From Varroa destructor (taxonomy: Eukaryota; Arthropoda; Arachnida; Mesostigmata; Varroidae), in NCBI RefSeq assembly GCF_002443255.2, contig NW_019211455.1:44960103-45024102 (forward strand): 64,000 bases of DNA, read 5' to 3'. Below, one piece after another: positions 13,961-24,700 of this stretch; within the stretch, counting starts at the first letter, position 1; the number at the start of each line of letters is the position of its first letter. The notes below the pieces were generated by a model that had not been told where the DNA came from, did not search any database, and was given only the letters and a program-made list of their open reading frames with translations. A program made the position numbers and the translations under genes.

Positions 13961-14969
13961 GTAAGTTGAGCTGAGTCAGGCGCGATCCTGGATCTGACTT
14001 GAAGAACGAATGAACTTGCAATTAGCACACAGTGACAGCAAGGACGTACCATGCGACTGTGCAGCCTCGGCTCCGTACTCCTTTGTGGTAAGCAGTATGC
14101 CCAGCGAATGGATTCAGTATTAAGGTGCTAGTGGACATGGAGGTACTACTATTTCGATGGCAATATTCAGTAGCCGGTCTACCGTGCGAGTCAAGACGGA
14201 CCTCAATAAGGACACAGATCCTGATGGAGAGAGACCGCCGTTCGGTGCGTTCAGGCTGTAATCTCTTGAGTTCGACGTAATGCAGAGGATGTATACTCAT
14301 TGAATTTGAGTTCCTGAATAAGTTTACGTGTGCGTGGGAAGACGCTGTATATTTTGCTGGGAGTTCAAATAAGATATCGGCCTAAAAAATCTGCCCGGAC
14401 GTTAATTACTCTTGCTTGTTGGAGTATCTGTGCATTATCTACTACTGTAGTAATGGCTCTAGTTAGTTGCTATGTGCTTATTGTTTTACTATCGATATTG
14501 AGATAAATTGCTTAAACCTATGAATGATAATCAGCTCTAGGAACCGGTTTTTCTGTTGATTGAATTTGTGTTTTTAAGAGTGTGATTCTTAAGTTCATGA
14601 TAATAGTCTGGTTCTATCACATTGGGCTTTATTACGAAGTTCAGGCCAATTCGAAATGGTCAAACCTCTCAGCAACAACGAACTATTGTCACTCCAACAG
14701 TTATAAACATTGCTTTCTAATATAATAAACATGAAATTGATATCTAAATGGAGTTAAAATAATTTTAAAAGGTATTCTGGTATCCAGATTAGGGTTTTAT
14801 AAAATTACTTTTGATTTATAGTAGTAAAAAAAATTGTGGTAAAAAATTAAAGTTTGATTATTAACATAGCTAAGTGTTGATCGGCCAGCACAGAATGATT
14901 ACTGCACTGTACCTGTAGTAAATTATTTGAGACTTTCCGAAGGATCCTTGCAGTGTTATATTGCTACTA

Positions 14970-15020
14970 ATGAAATTCTCTTGGATTGCAGGAGCCACTC
15001 TAATCAGCACCGCCACCGCG
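14970..15020 (+). CDS. Exon 1 of the CDS: signal peptide
   Basis: Seventeen codons, MKFSWIAGATLISTATA, form a textbook short signal peptide with a lysine, a hydrophobic core and small residues before the cut. The exon begins at 14954 after acceptor TTGCAG. The ATG is the first in the exon, 16 bases in. It ends at donor GCG/GTAAGT in phase 0, which fits the phase-0 acceptor at 17079, so the cut falls close to the exon junction. It is too short to appear in an ORF scan. Confidence 0.8.
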
Positions 15021-18000
15021 GTAAGTTCGTTCATATCCGACCACAATAATATCAGCGCCTTAAAAGAAGAAACTGAGAAGTAATTTGTGCTTTAAAAAAA
15101 TGTATTTCCACCAAAACCTATCTTGTCTTTAGAGCGTAACATTCGAGGAAAAACCTATGTCATAGTTTGCCTATACACTTGAGAAGCTTTACTTCGAAAC
15201 CGTGAGCAATTCGTACGAGGGCGTTCATCTACCGGGTTTAAAGGCACTCACGCCACAGAGTCGATATCTCGCAAACTTTTTAAGCTTGTCAATTATAATA
15301 GTTTCCATTTACGGTCAACATTGGATTTAATCTCAGACTATACCTGAAGCTATGCAAAATAGCATTTATAACTGTATACTCGGTAAGTTATTTGGACTAA
15401 ATGTATCCCTTACTAGTTTGATCTGCGGCCAAGTCAGAAAGCTATGGTGGTCAGTCATATTAGTCGATGGCCTCTAGCTATTATCGATGACGAATTAAAA
15501 TAACAACGTACTACTGTCAGTTAAAATATCGATGAGGACAGCAAGAAACAACTAGGACTCAGTTCTTAAAGTTCACATTACACAGCGACCATATATATCC
15601 TGTCTTTGACACACGAACGAAGTTAACAGGCAGATTGGACTCCTCACAAGAGTTTGAACCCAAAAGCTATTCTGCTCCCCATAGTCATACGCCACTAACG
15701 ATAGTAGAGAAATTTACCGCAGACTATCCGCTGATTCGCCAATCAGAGTGACCACTCAGTTCATCTCTGGTGCACGCTATCTTTACCACCAATAGAGCAT
15801 CGTCGCATGGGCTAAGAGTCATTTCGTTTGTATTCCAATCGCACAGCAGATCGCATTGAAGACCTCTGCCGCAGTCAAAAACAAGCCAGAGGATTTGCAA
15901 GCTATTGCCACCACCACTATTTCTCACACGTGATGCTACTTGATGCAGTGTCGCAAATGCTCTGGTAAAATGCTATTCTATTGTTAGACGCTGGAACACC
16001 TGTCCGGGATTCTCTGCGTTAGTCATGTACATCTATGCTTCCCAATGTGCTGCCTTTTCTTTTTGTTCAACGATTCCTGTGACTCAGGCGTACTTAATCA
16101 GTTAACTGAACAAAAATCTGCTGCTGACAGCAATGCCGGCCTCAGTAGCTGCGCCGCTTCGGCTTTTTGAGAAGTCCACCGCCGCTTCGTTCGATCGATC
16201 GATTCATCGATGTTAAACAAAGATGGAACGTGAACCCGACGACCTATGGCATGCCTCCTTCTCCTCCTTTAACTGCGGCTCGGTAGACGCACCCGCAGCT
16301 GCAACGGCAATCAACAGCAGAACAGCAAAAATTGCCTTTCAAAGAGTGCTCCTTGCCCCTGCTGTTATATTTGTAACGTCGGTTTTCTTGGTGAACTCTT
16401 TGCCCCCCCCCCCCCCCCCCCCAGGGAACAAGATGCTGGCCCTGTCGAAGATTTCATTCACAGATGACGCTATTACAATACGACAAACCATAAATACCCG
16501 GTCCTATTCCGACCTATGGCAGCCGTGGCCATTTAGGCTGCTGCCGCCGTAAACTGACTTGACTGTCGCTTGTCGCAGGCTTTGGGGGACGCTCTTTTTT
16601 AGCGTCGACAGGTCAACGACGAAAAATGATCGACAGCACTAGCAGCGAGCAAGCAGGACATTACATATATACTACTAATAATCTTCCTATCGTAACTTGA
16701 CTTTTGACGACTTTTAGCTTGGCATAAGCAGCCTATCGGTATTGCATTAAACTGTCTCCACAGAAGTTATCGCGACATGATCTTACCGCCATCATTGATT
16801 GGCCGGTTGGCTGCTGCTCCTTTGGTATAGTCTTTGTTACTAGTTGCAGTCTGTGCCATAACGACAAGCAATTTATATAGAATTGATCGTTGCCATCAAA
16901 TTATGATGCGTAATAAGCCCGGCAACTGATGGCGGATTGATTAATACCTCTGTGTGTACATAGCCATCCATTGAACGATATATTGGTTAAAACAGGACTG
17001 CACGATTTATAAAGTATATTTATCATTTGTCAACATACATCTTATATTGTATACTATAAACACATTTGGCTATTGCAGCAAGGTTACGGTGGTGCTGGAG
17101 ATCTGATCAGCGTTACGCGAAACCTACCCCAGCCAGAGTATACGCAAACCGGTCCACAGCCCGACTATAAGAGGCCAGCTGAGCTTCCTCAGCCACAGCC
17201 ACGACCCCCTCCTCAGACTGAACCGGACTACTCACCCGAGCAACCAGTCCCTCAGAATGTTCCGACCCGACCTCCGACGAAGCCTATTCAGAACTATGCA
17301 CCTGTACCCGGCGGACCTGGTCGCGTCCCCGTTCCGACGGTACGCCCGACGCCTGGTCCTGCTCTAGGTCAGTCCGGTCCAACACCGGCTCCGACCCGAA
17401 AGCCGGCCATCGCCCCTGGGCCGGCACCTATTCCAAGGCCAATGGGCCCTCGTCAACCGGTCCGTGTTCCAGAACCCACTGGGCCTGCATCCACTGGTCA
17501 ACGACAGCCTATGTATGTACCTGAGATACAGGGACCCGCATCTGGACCTACTCCTGATTCAATTCCGGGACTCCGTCAACCCGCATACACTCCTGGAAAT
17601 CGACCTGCACCTGGTCTTGCTCCTCGTCCCGAACTAGCGCTGACACCAGCTCCTCGTCCTGGACTATCCCCAGCACCAGCTTCTCGACCAGGACAAGCTC
17701 CGGCACCACGACCTGTTTCACCGACGCTTCAGCGCCAGCCGGCTTACGTTCCTATGTCACAGGCGCCTGGGTCTGCACCAAGGCCTGCTCTAGGACCCAT
17801 TGCAACACCTGCTGTAGGTTTCAGTCCAAGGCCTGCTTCAGGGCCCGGCCCTTATGAACAGACGGGCGGTTTGGGTCCACAAAGCCGCCCTGCGCCTGCG
17901 GTCGGTGGGGGACAAGGACAACGGCCTGGGGGAAGCCCTGACTATGACGGTGCGTTTGATGACGGTTCGTACAAGGGCGATGATGGCCAGGTATGGCCCG

Positions 18001-20611
18001 CAATTCGGGGTGATCCTGGTAAAGACTACCCCATCTATGCATCTGTTCCGGAGACTGGATTCTCTTGCGATCAACAAGATTTACCCGGATACTATGGAGA
18101 TCCAAACGCAATGTGTCAAGTATTCCACATCTGCCAAACGGATGAGGAGGGCCAAAAACGCATTGACTCATTCCTCTGCCCCAACGGAACAATATTTAAC
18201 CAGCGGTATTTTGTTTGTGACTGGTGGTACAACTACGACTGCTCAGAAACGGAAGGTTTGTACAGTCTGAACGCAGAACTTTACAAAGAACCTGAACCTG
18301 GCCGAGAACAATACCAGGTAGCGCCTCAGCCTGGCGCCCGTCCTACAGGTCCTATTCAGAAAGTCACCTTTACGCCTCGTCAACCCGCTTACGTACCCAA
18401 TCTGCCGTCACAACCTGCTCCAGGCCCAACCCGAGACGTTGCGCCAAGCCCTGCCCCAAGCCCCGTTCCAGGCCTAGTTGTAGACCGAGTTCCAGGACCA
18501 GTTCCAGGCCCAGCTTCAGGCCCAACCTCAAGACCAGTCCCAGGCCCAGCTCCAGGCCCAACCTTAAGACCAGTTCCAGGCCCAGCTCTAGGCCCAATCT
18601 CAAGACCAGTTCCAGGCCCAACCTCAAGACCAGTTCCAGGCCCAGCTCCAGGCCCAGCTCCAGGCCCAGCTCCAGGCCCAGCTCCAGGCCCAGCTCCAGG
18701 CCCAGCTCCAGGCCCAGCCTCAACACCAGTTTTAGGCCCAGCCACAACACCAGTTGCAGGCCCAACCCCAGGCCCGATTCTCCGTCAACCGGCCTACCTT
18801 CCTGAGCAACCGACACCATCATCTGGTCCACGTCCTTCACTTTCTGTACCCAACCAGCCCACCTACGTCCCTGAAACATCAACCGGTCCTACTCCAGCTC
18901 CGGCTCCCCGTCAGCCGGCCTACCTTCCTGAACCACAAGCACCATCACCTGGACCACGTCCCTCACTTTCTGTGCCCAGCGCACCAGCCGGTCCTGTTCC
19001 AGCTCCCGCCCCCCGTCAGCCGACCTACCTTCCTGAGTCACAGGAACCACCATCTAGTCCGCATCCCTCACTTTCTGTACCCAGCCAACCAACCTACGTC
19101 CCTGGGACGCCAGCCGGTACTGTACTGGCTCCGGCTCCCCGCCAACCGGCCTATCTTCCTGAGCCACAGGCACCATCACCTAGTCCACGTCCTTCACTTT
19201 CTGTACCCAGCCAACCAGCCTACGTTCCTGTGGCACCAGTTCGTTCTGTCCTAGCTCCGGTTCCCCGTCAGCCGGCCTACCCTCCTGAGCCACAAGCACC
19301 ATCGCCTGGACCGCGTCCCTCACTTTCTGTGCCCAGCGAACCCGCCTACATCCCTGAAGCACCAGCCAGTCCTGTTCCGGCTCCGGCTCCCCGTCAGCCG
19401 GCCTACCTTCCTGAGCCACAAGCACCATCGTCTGGACCGCGTCCCTCACTTTCTGTGCCCAGCGAACCCGCCTACGTCCCTGAAGCACCAGCCAGTCCTG
19501 TTCCGGCTCCGGCTCCCCGCCAGCCGGCCTACCTTCCTAACCCACAAGCACCATCATCTGGACCGCGACCCTCACTTTCTGTGCCCAGCCAACCCGCCTA
19601 CGTCCCTGAAGTACCAGCTGGTCCTGTTCCAGCTCCAGCTCCCCGTCAGCCAGCCTACCTTCCTGAGCCATCGGCACCATCATCTGGACCCAGCCAACCC
19701 GCCTACGTCCCTGAAGCACCAGCCGGTCCTATCCTAGCTCCGGCTCCCCGACCAGGCTCTGAGCCTACACCTGCTCCCCGTCAACCACCTCAGCCATCGT
19801 ACACCGCAGATATAGCATCCGTTCCAGCACCACCCAGCCAACCTACCTATATTTCTAGACCAGCTCCTGGTCCGCCCCGCCAACCCTCCTATACTTCCGA
19901 ACAAGCACCCGCCCCGGCACCTCCGTCCCGTCAACCATCTAACACCCTCAATGTCCCGGCACCTCTGGCACCATCTCTACCACAACCGACCTCTACCCCC
20001 CAGGCTTCCGGACCAGCGGCACCTCGTCAGCTCACCTACATGCTATCCCCTTCGATACCTGCCCTACGACAGCCAACGTACAATGAGCCAGGACCAGCGT
20101 CAGCTCCACAATTTTCCACGTCAGTTGCCCCTAGTCCACCGTCTGCTTCGCAACAACCGAACTATCAACCCGCCATTCCTGGTTCTAGAGCTCCATTTAA
20201 ATCGATCCAAGAGAAACCGCAATACGGCAAAGGTACGTTCGGTAGATTGCGTTGCCGCCAAACCAACAAAGTCCTTTTGATCGTAAACCGCTGATGTAAT
20301 AATGAAATACGTACCCTTTGTCTTTACATGTATCGTTGTGCGACTCGTGTATGTTCTACTATCGGTTTTAAGCCTTATGACTAGTGCTTTTGCCAAGCGC
20401 TGCTTCTTGCGACATTTGACATTAAGGTGTTAATTAACGTCACTGTTGTAATCGCTAATTTGCAGTATCCCAACGGCCAAGCTATAACGAACAGGCACAG
20501 AACCAGAGGGGTTTCGAACTGAGCCAGAGCGTTCAACCAGTGCCCGCGCCTCAGCAGTCGGCGACGACCGACGAGGACGAAGAAGACGGAGGGCGCTATT
20601 ATGGACGTTAA
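14970..20611 (+). CDS. Secreted proline-rich chitin-binding protein (CPAP1-type), joined CDS
   Basis: Joined coding exons are 14970-15020, 17079-20232 and 20466-20611, giving about 1116 residues. All junctions are GT-AG and phases match (0, then 1). A cleavable signal peptide MKFSWIAGATLISTATA is followed by mature QGYGGAGD. Residues about 18-346 are proline-rich. Residues about 347-405 are one six-cysteine chitin-binding (CBM14/peritrophin-A) domain with the spacing and aromatic residues of single-domain cuticular proteins (CPAP1). Residues about 406-1069 are again proline-rich with 12-bp and 126-bp tandem repeats, and the tail is acidic (DEDEED) ending GRYYGR. CPAP1 proteins bind chitin in the cuticle matrix outside epidermal cells, and by inference so does this one. 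The repeat number may differ between alleles. The family call is firm; the exact orthologue is not identified. Confidence 0.85.
15021..17078 (+). other. Intron 1 of the chitin-binding gene
   Basis: About 2.06 kb from GTAAGT to TATTGCAG. It holds a run of 20 C (16403-16422) and an ATG-started open frame of 109 codons at 16223-16552, which I cannot recognise and treat as unproven. A short GATC-rich palindromic patch lies near 16190-16210. Confidence 0.7.
16403..16422. repeat. Homopolymer, 20 C
   Basis: Twenty C in a row, followed by AGGG. Its length is likely to be unstable and error-prone in sequencing. Confidence 0.9.
17079..20232 (+). CDS. Exon 2 of the CDS: proline-rich body with chitin-binding domain
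   Basis: A 1051-codon exon (plus one base) entered after TTTGGCTATTGCAG in phase 0 and left at AAAG/GTACGT. The open frame runs on to 20294, but those last codons are intronic. The exon encodes QGYGGAGDLISVTRN, a proline-rich segment, the six-cysteine domain (18066-18242), then long Pro/Ala/Gly/Gln/Ser-rich repeats. The motif QPAYVP or QPAYLP recurs from start to end, including before the domain, so the tyrosines are regularly spaced. Such tyrosines could be cross-linked in cuticle; that is inference. Confidence 0.88.
18066..18242 (+). other. Chitin-binding domain (CBM14/peritrophin-A type)
   Basis: Residues about 347-405 of the protein. Six cysteines occur in the order expected for the family: CDQQ, AMCQVFHIC (two), FLCPNGTIFNQ, FVCDWWYNYDC (two). 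The aromatic-rich GYYGD, QVFHIC and DWWYN motifs and the NGTIFNQ turn are those of arthropod CPAP1 cuticle proteins. All six cysteines are present, so the disulfide scaffold looks intact. Confidence 0.9.
18636..18719. repeat. 12-bp tandem repeat, about 7 copies
   Basis: About seven nearly identical copies of CCAGGCCCAGCT encode repeated Pro-Gly-Pro-Ala. Looser copies extend on both sides (about 18480-18780). High identity suggests recent expansion, and the copy number may vary. Confidence 0.9.
18783..19748 (+). repeat. 126-bp (42-residue) coding tandem repeat, 8 units
   Basis: Eight units start with RQPAYLPE or a close variant and contain PRPSLSVPS, QPAYVPE and a closing PAPAP. Six units are 42 residues; the second and eighth are 35, each missing seven residues at different places. 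The sizes add up exactly to 966 bp in frame. Units 5, 6 and 7 are the most alike, which suggests recent duplication or gene conversion. Residues about 586-907. Confidence 0.9.
20233..20465 (+). other. Intron 2 of the chitin-binding gene
   Basis: A 233-base intron with donor GTACGT and acceptor CTAATTTGCAG. Reading straight through it gives a false in-frame stop at 20292-20294. Confidence 0.8.
20466..20611 (+). CDS. Exon 3 of the CDS: acidic C-terminus
   Basis: With the single base carried from exon 2 the frame reads VSQRPSYNEQAQNQRGFELS, then a Q/P/A-rich stretch, ATTDEDEEDGGRYYGR and TAA at 20609-20611. Phase, acceptor and the continued proline/tyrosine character (QRPSYNEQ) support the join. 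The acidic stretch followed by RYYGR makes a distinct tail. Confidence 0.8.
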
Positions 20612-21647
20612 ATCACAAATATCTGAACTCGTTCCAACGTTTGCGATACATGGGTAACCAATGAAGTGCCGACGCCAACAACCCCTCTCAGGGGCGATAA
20701 TGCCGCCAATCTTAGCAATGTTGTTTTGGGAACGCTCTGGTAATTCCGTGAAGATCACAAATGATTCACACTGCTGAACCACCCAAGCTCTTCCGATGCT
20801 GGCCTTGGACTAAGTCAGCATATTTTGTAATAATTAAGCGTCTTTGCAGTGCGCGACTCATTCCAAATATTTAATAGCTCCTTTTCAAATGATTATCCAA
20901 TTTATTTGGCCTGTACAACCTACAACAAAGATTACGAACGGAAGCCATTAACCGTGACTCAAGCCAGCGACAATGCTAGAGGCGAAGGCCTCCAAAAAAC
21001 GATCAAAAAAAAATGAGGCACACAAGAGAAATTGCTTTTGGGTTTCACCTTAATCAAATGCCGACCCAGAGAACGAGTTTACGCAGAAAGAATGAGTTTC
21101 TATTATCGACAGACAAGCTGAACAAATGAGACAAATCGGATCGACTTAACATTTGCATGCAAGGTGTAAAAGCCTTGACTTGTACGTCTAGAACCCGTTT
21201 TGTCAAGGTCGACACACGGCCTTGCCTTACTGCATTAACCTATCTTGTCGTCCACCAATTCAACCAATCAACCACAGCTTCATACATCCACCTCAACTTC
21301 AGTTGCTCTTAGCTCTTCTAAGTCATTGTAATATTTATGCGGTTCATCCAGTTTTCTCATGACTTCATATAACCTCATGGGAGCCTTATTCAGGCTTATC
21401 CGTACATACAATTCGCACGTGTGAACATCTGCAGCATTCCACACTTGATCCACAAACATCAACAAGCAGACGACGAGCAGATTTCCTTCTTTCCTCTTCC
21501 CACGTAAATATTTCCAGAAGCGCGCATACACGCACCTATTTATTTTGCTGACGGTATTACCATATGACTACGACACTGAGGCGAACAAAAAACAACGAAA
21601 AACTCGCTCATGATAGACAGCTTACTCGATAAGAAGAGTTAGAACGA

Positions 21648-21653
21648 AATAAA
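21648..21653 (+). terminator. Candidate polyadenylation signal (AATAAA)
   Basis: The first canonical AATAAA I found downstream of the chitin-binding gene stop on the + strand. It implies a 3' UTR of about 1 kb. Variant signals closer to the stop cannot be excluded. Confidence 0.3.
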
Positions 21654-21749
21654 ATGAAGCATAGGTAAGTTCAAGAAAAGAACTTCTACTAATTGCTGTT
21701 GCTGATCGAACGAATTGTCTAATGGTGCTATTTCAGCATTACGTGTGTC

Positions 21750-21777
21750 TTCAGTATATATATATATATATACTGAA
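21750..21777. repeat. Perfect 28-bp palindrome with TA core
   Basis: TTCAGTATATATAT is followed directly by its exact reverse complement. Another CAGTATG plus TA tract follows at 21780-21800, so the site looks like a rearranged TA microsatellite. Confidence 0.85.
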
Positions 21778-24700
21778 TACAGTATGTATATATATATATA
21801 ATGGTAGATAAATGAGAGGCTATATGGATATAGCTCTTGGATGGTGGCTGGAAGTTATTGTCGTTCCTTTCTGCTACTCGAAGTGTATCATACACAGTAG
21901 AAAGGATACACGATGGCGACTGCGTTACGAGGAGCCCACGAGAAGAATAGGGAACGTAAAACTGAATAAAGGCACCAGTAAGACGTATCGGCTCAGACGT
22001 GTTTTAATTCAATCCAATGTGTGTAACTTTGTGTTTATAGCTTGCCCACCTACCTTTTACAGTCCGTGCCACTATTCATTTTTTTCTTAGTGGGTACTCT
22101 ACCCTTTCTTTTTTATGGGCCGCTAAGCCAAATTTCTAATATATTAACTTATTAGAGTTCTCTTAGAGAAAGGAGTCCGTGATCTCATTACTGTATATTA
22201 TTCCATCAATTTTTGCAGATGCGTTTTTCGACATGTTTTTTTTATTCTATCATTAATCGAGGGATTAATCTATCCTTCTGTTGTTCAATTAGCTCATATA
22301 ATTAAACTAGCTTAGCAAAACTAGCAAGACTGAGGTTCATGAAATCCGTATTAGTAGTATTATGTTTCATAGTGTTTTCCATTTAATCAAGCAATAAAGA
22401 ACTTTCATATTCTAGACTGTTAACTGAAACAGATGCCAACTATCATTATTTACCTTGCAACTGCTTCTAACATAACTACGAAAACGTAGTCTATTAAAGA
22501 TGAATGAAAACCATTATTAGCAAAATTGAGGAAAAGGTTTTCTAACGATCCAGTTCCAGAGATAAGCAGTTCCAATAATTTCCAGAAACCAAAGTCGACT
22601 TTAACTATCTGACGACTATTAAGTTCCACGAATGACGCTAATGACATGCGAGGTGCGAACAGACCACAGCGCCACGTACCAATATTTGGATGCACCGGTA
22701 ATAAATAGGGTATGTTATATCAAAGCTTTTCCGAACGGCATCGCAGAAACCAGGCCTACATTTCGAACGCACACATTTGTCCAACGTACGTATAATTACT
22801 ATTCATCGACTATTTCATTATCTCGTAACATATGTTCACGTTCTTCAACGGGTAATAATTTATTACAGCTGTTTTTTGTCTGCTTCTTCTATTATTTGTG
22901 CACATGCGCTAGCATCTGTTATTAATATTTATTACCGATGTTTGTTATGCGCGTATATGTCTGTCTAATTTAATTACGATACTAGTCTGCTTCTAATAGA
23001 CAATTACATTGAGCGCATATATGTAATCCGTGATGAATATGCAATTGATTGGGGTTAATGGTCGAATCTTTGAGAAAAAACCAAATTACAAAAAACCAAA
23101 GAAAATAACACGATCATTGATGTACCACAAGCTCTACTACGATAGCAAACACCGATGGGGTCATTGCCGGCCCAGAAACGTCTTCGATTTGGTGGGCGTC
23201 CAGTTACCGTTGCTTTTGACACGAGCAGACACATGCATCAAGGAGCCTCCGCCATGGATTCGCTTATCGGCTTCCACGGTACCAAGTGCTAATGTGTCAT
23301 TTCATTTGTGTAATAAATAATGCACATATCCAAACTGGAAGTACCTGTTGTGTGCAACGAAAAGCAACTTCCTTCTAATATCGAACGCTTCATCGCAGAT
23401 TTTTCGGTCTCTACTCGATGTATTCTATACACTGGTTTTTCAGTAACGCAACACTTGCAAAAAGCTAACACTTTTTCCGTGTTCAGCTATAATTCAGATA
23501 CGGAATTAACTTGTGTTTACTTTTTCTTTTTCATACTGTGTATATTCTTTGCTAAATAATTTATTTTATACGGTAGATTCAATGCACACAGCTGGTAATA
23601 ACTAATATGTCGACGCCGAAAGTAGTAGCAGACCAAGCTCCGACGGGCCTACTCCAAGATTAACACTCGTTAACACCGCTCCCCTTTAGTTTCATTCCCT
23701 ATTCGCTCGGAAACTCATTACAATACGACGGACCCTGTTAAATTAGCCAATGGAAACGATCTTTTTCTAACTGCATGTAGTTCGGATTATTTCCACTCTT
23801 GCGGTAAAATTTATATTTTCTATTGAACAACGAATAGACTACTAGTTGACATATTAATAGTATATGATCGTTTTACTTTTGTGTCCAAAACTAAATGGAT
23901 CAAATTAATACTATATAAATATTTATAATATCTGTTTGTCAAGTTCTGTAGTGTCTTATCGTTTTCGCAGATATAGGCGTATATATCTCTACAGTCCATG
24001 GTACAACAGCGCCAATTACTATGAGTCCACTATTTTTGTCTCTTCGAGTTCAGTTATACCTCATTTCGTATTGCAGCTTATCAGCTTAAATTTAATCGAA
24101 CGCATATGGTCCACAGCGAGATTCGAGCCTGGGCGGCCTAAGTTGAACGATAGTTTGGCAGTTTTTACTTTTTTCGAATTTTACGTCAACTGAGATTCGA
24201 AAATATATTGTGCAACCTAGGGACTATCGCGACCGCTATCATATTAATTTTCTGAAACTTCGATTTATATTCGAACGCACAAATGTATATTTAAACGAAA
24301 CATATTTTCTAAGTAAATTCTAACAAATAAGTTTTCCTTTGATTGTAGATAGGGTTCAAACTAGAAATTTCTCTAAAAAACCTTTATTAAATATATAAAA
24401 TTAAACAAAGAAGAAAATGTCTACGTGCAAAATATAAGCTTTAAAAAGTAAAGCAACAAAATCAGTGTTAAAGACTATTTTGTCCCTAAAACATAGCGCT
24501 TCTTTTCAACGTTTTGTATCTTTCTTATAAATGCGTTTTTTTAAAAAAAAAAAGCAACGTAATTTGTATGGCTAATGCACATCTCATTGAATACGCTGCC
24601 ATAGTAACATATTTCATTTTCAATTTAGCGAATTTCATTGTTGGAAAATTGTTACTAAGGGTTATATTTCCCGTGCCCAGAAACCCCCCAGATGAGCCCC

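Noticed and set aside
18370..18882. Long antisense open frames over the proline repeats (Gly/Ala- and Leu/Gly-rich proteins)
   Set aside because: They are the complementary reading of the 12-bp PGPA repeat; repeats without stops open several frames at once. No start context or domain.
18754..19719. Additional + and - frames over the 126-bp repeats
   Set aside because: Shadows of the real coding repeat; the sense frame holds the domain, splice sites and consistent unit lengths.
20233..20294. Large exon reading on to a stop at 20294
   Set aside because: A consensus donor at 20233 and a phase-matched acceptor before 20466 with a sensible acidic C-terminus make this an intron read-through.
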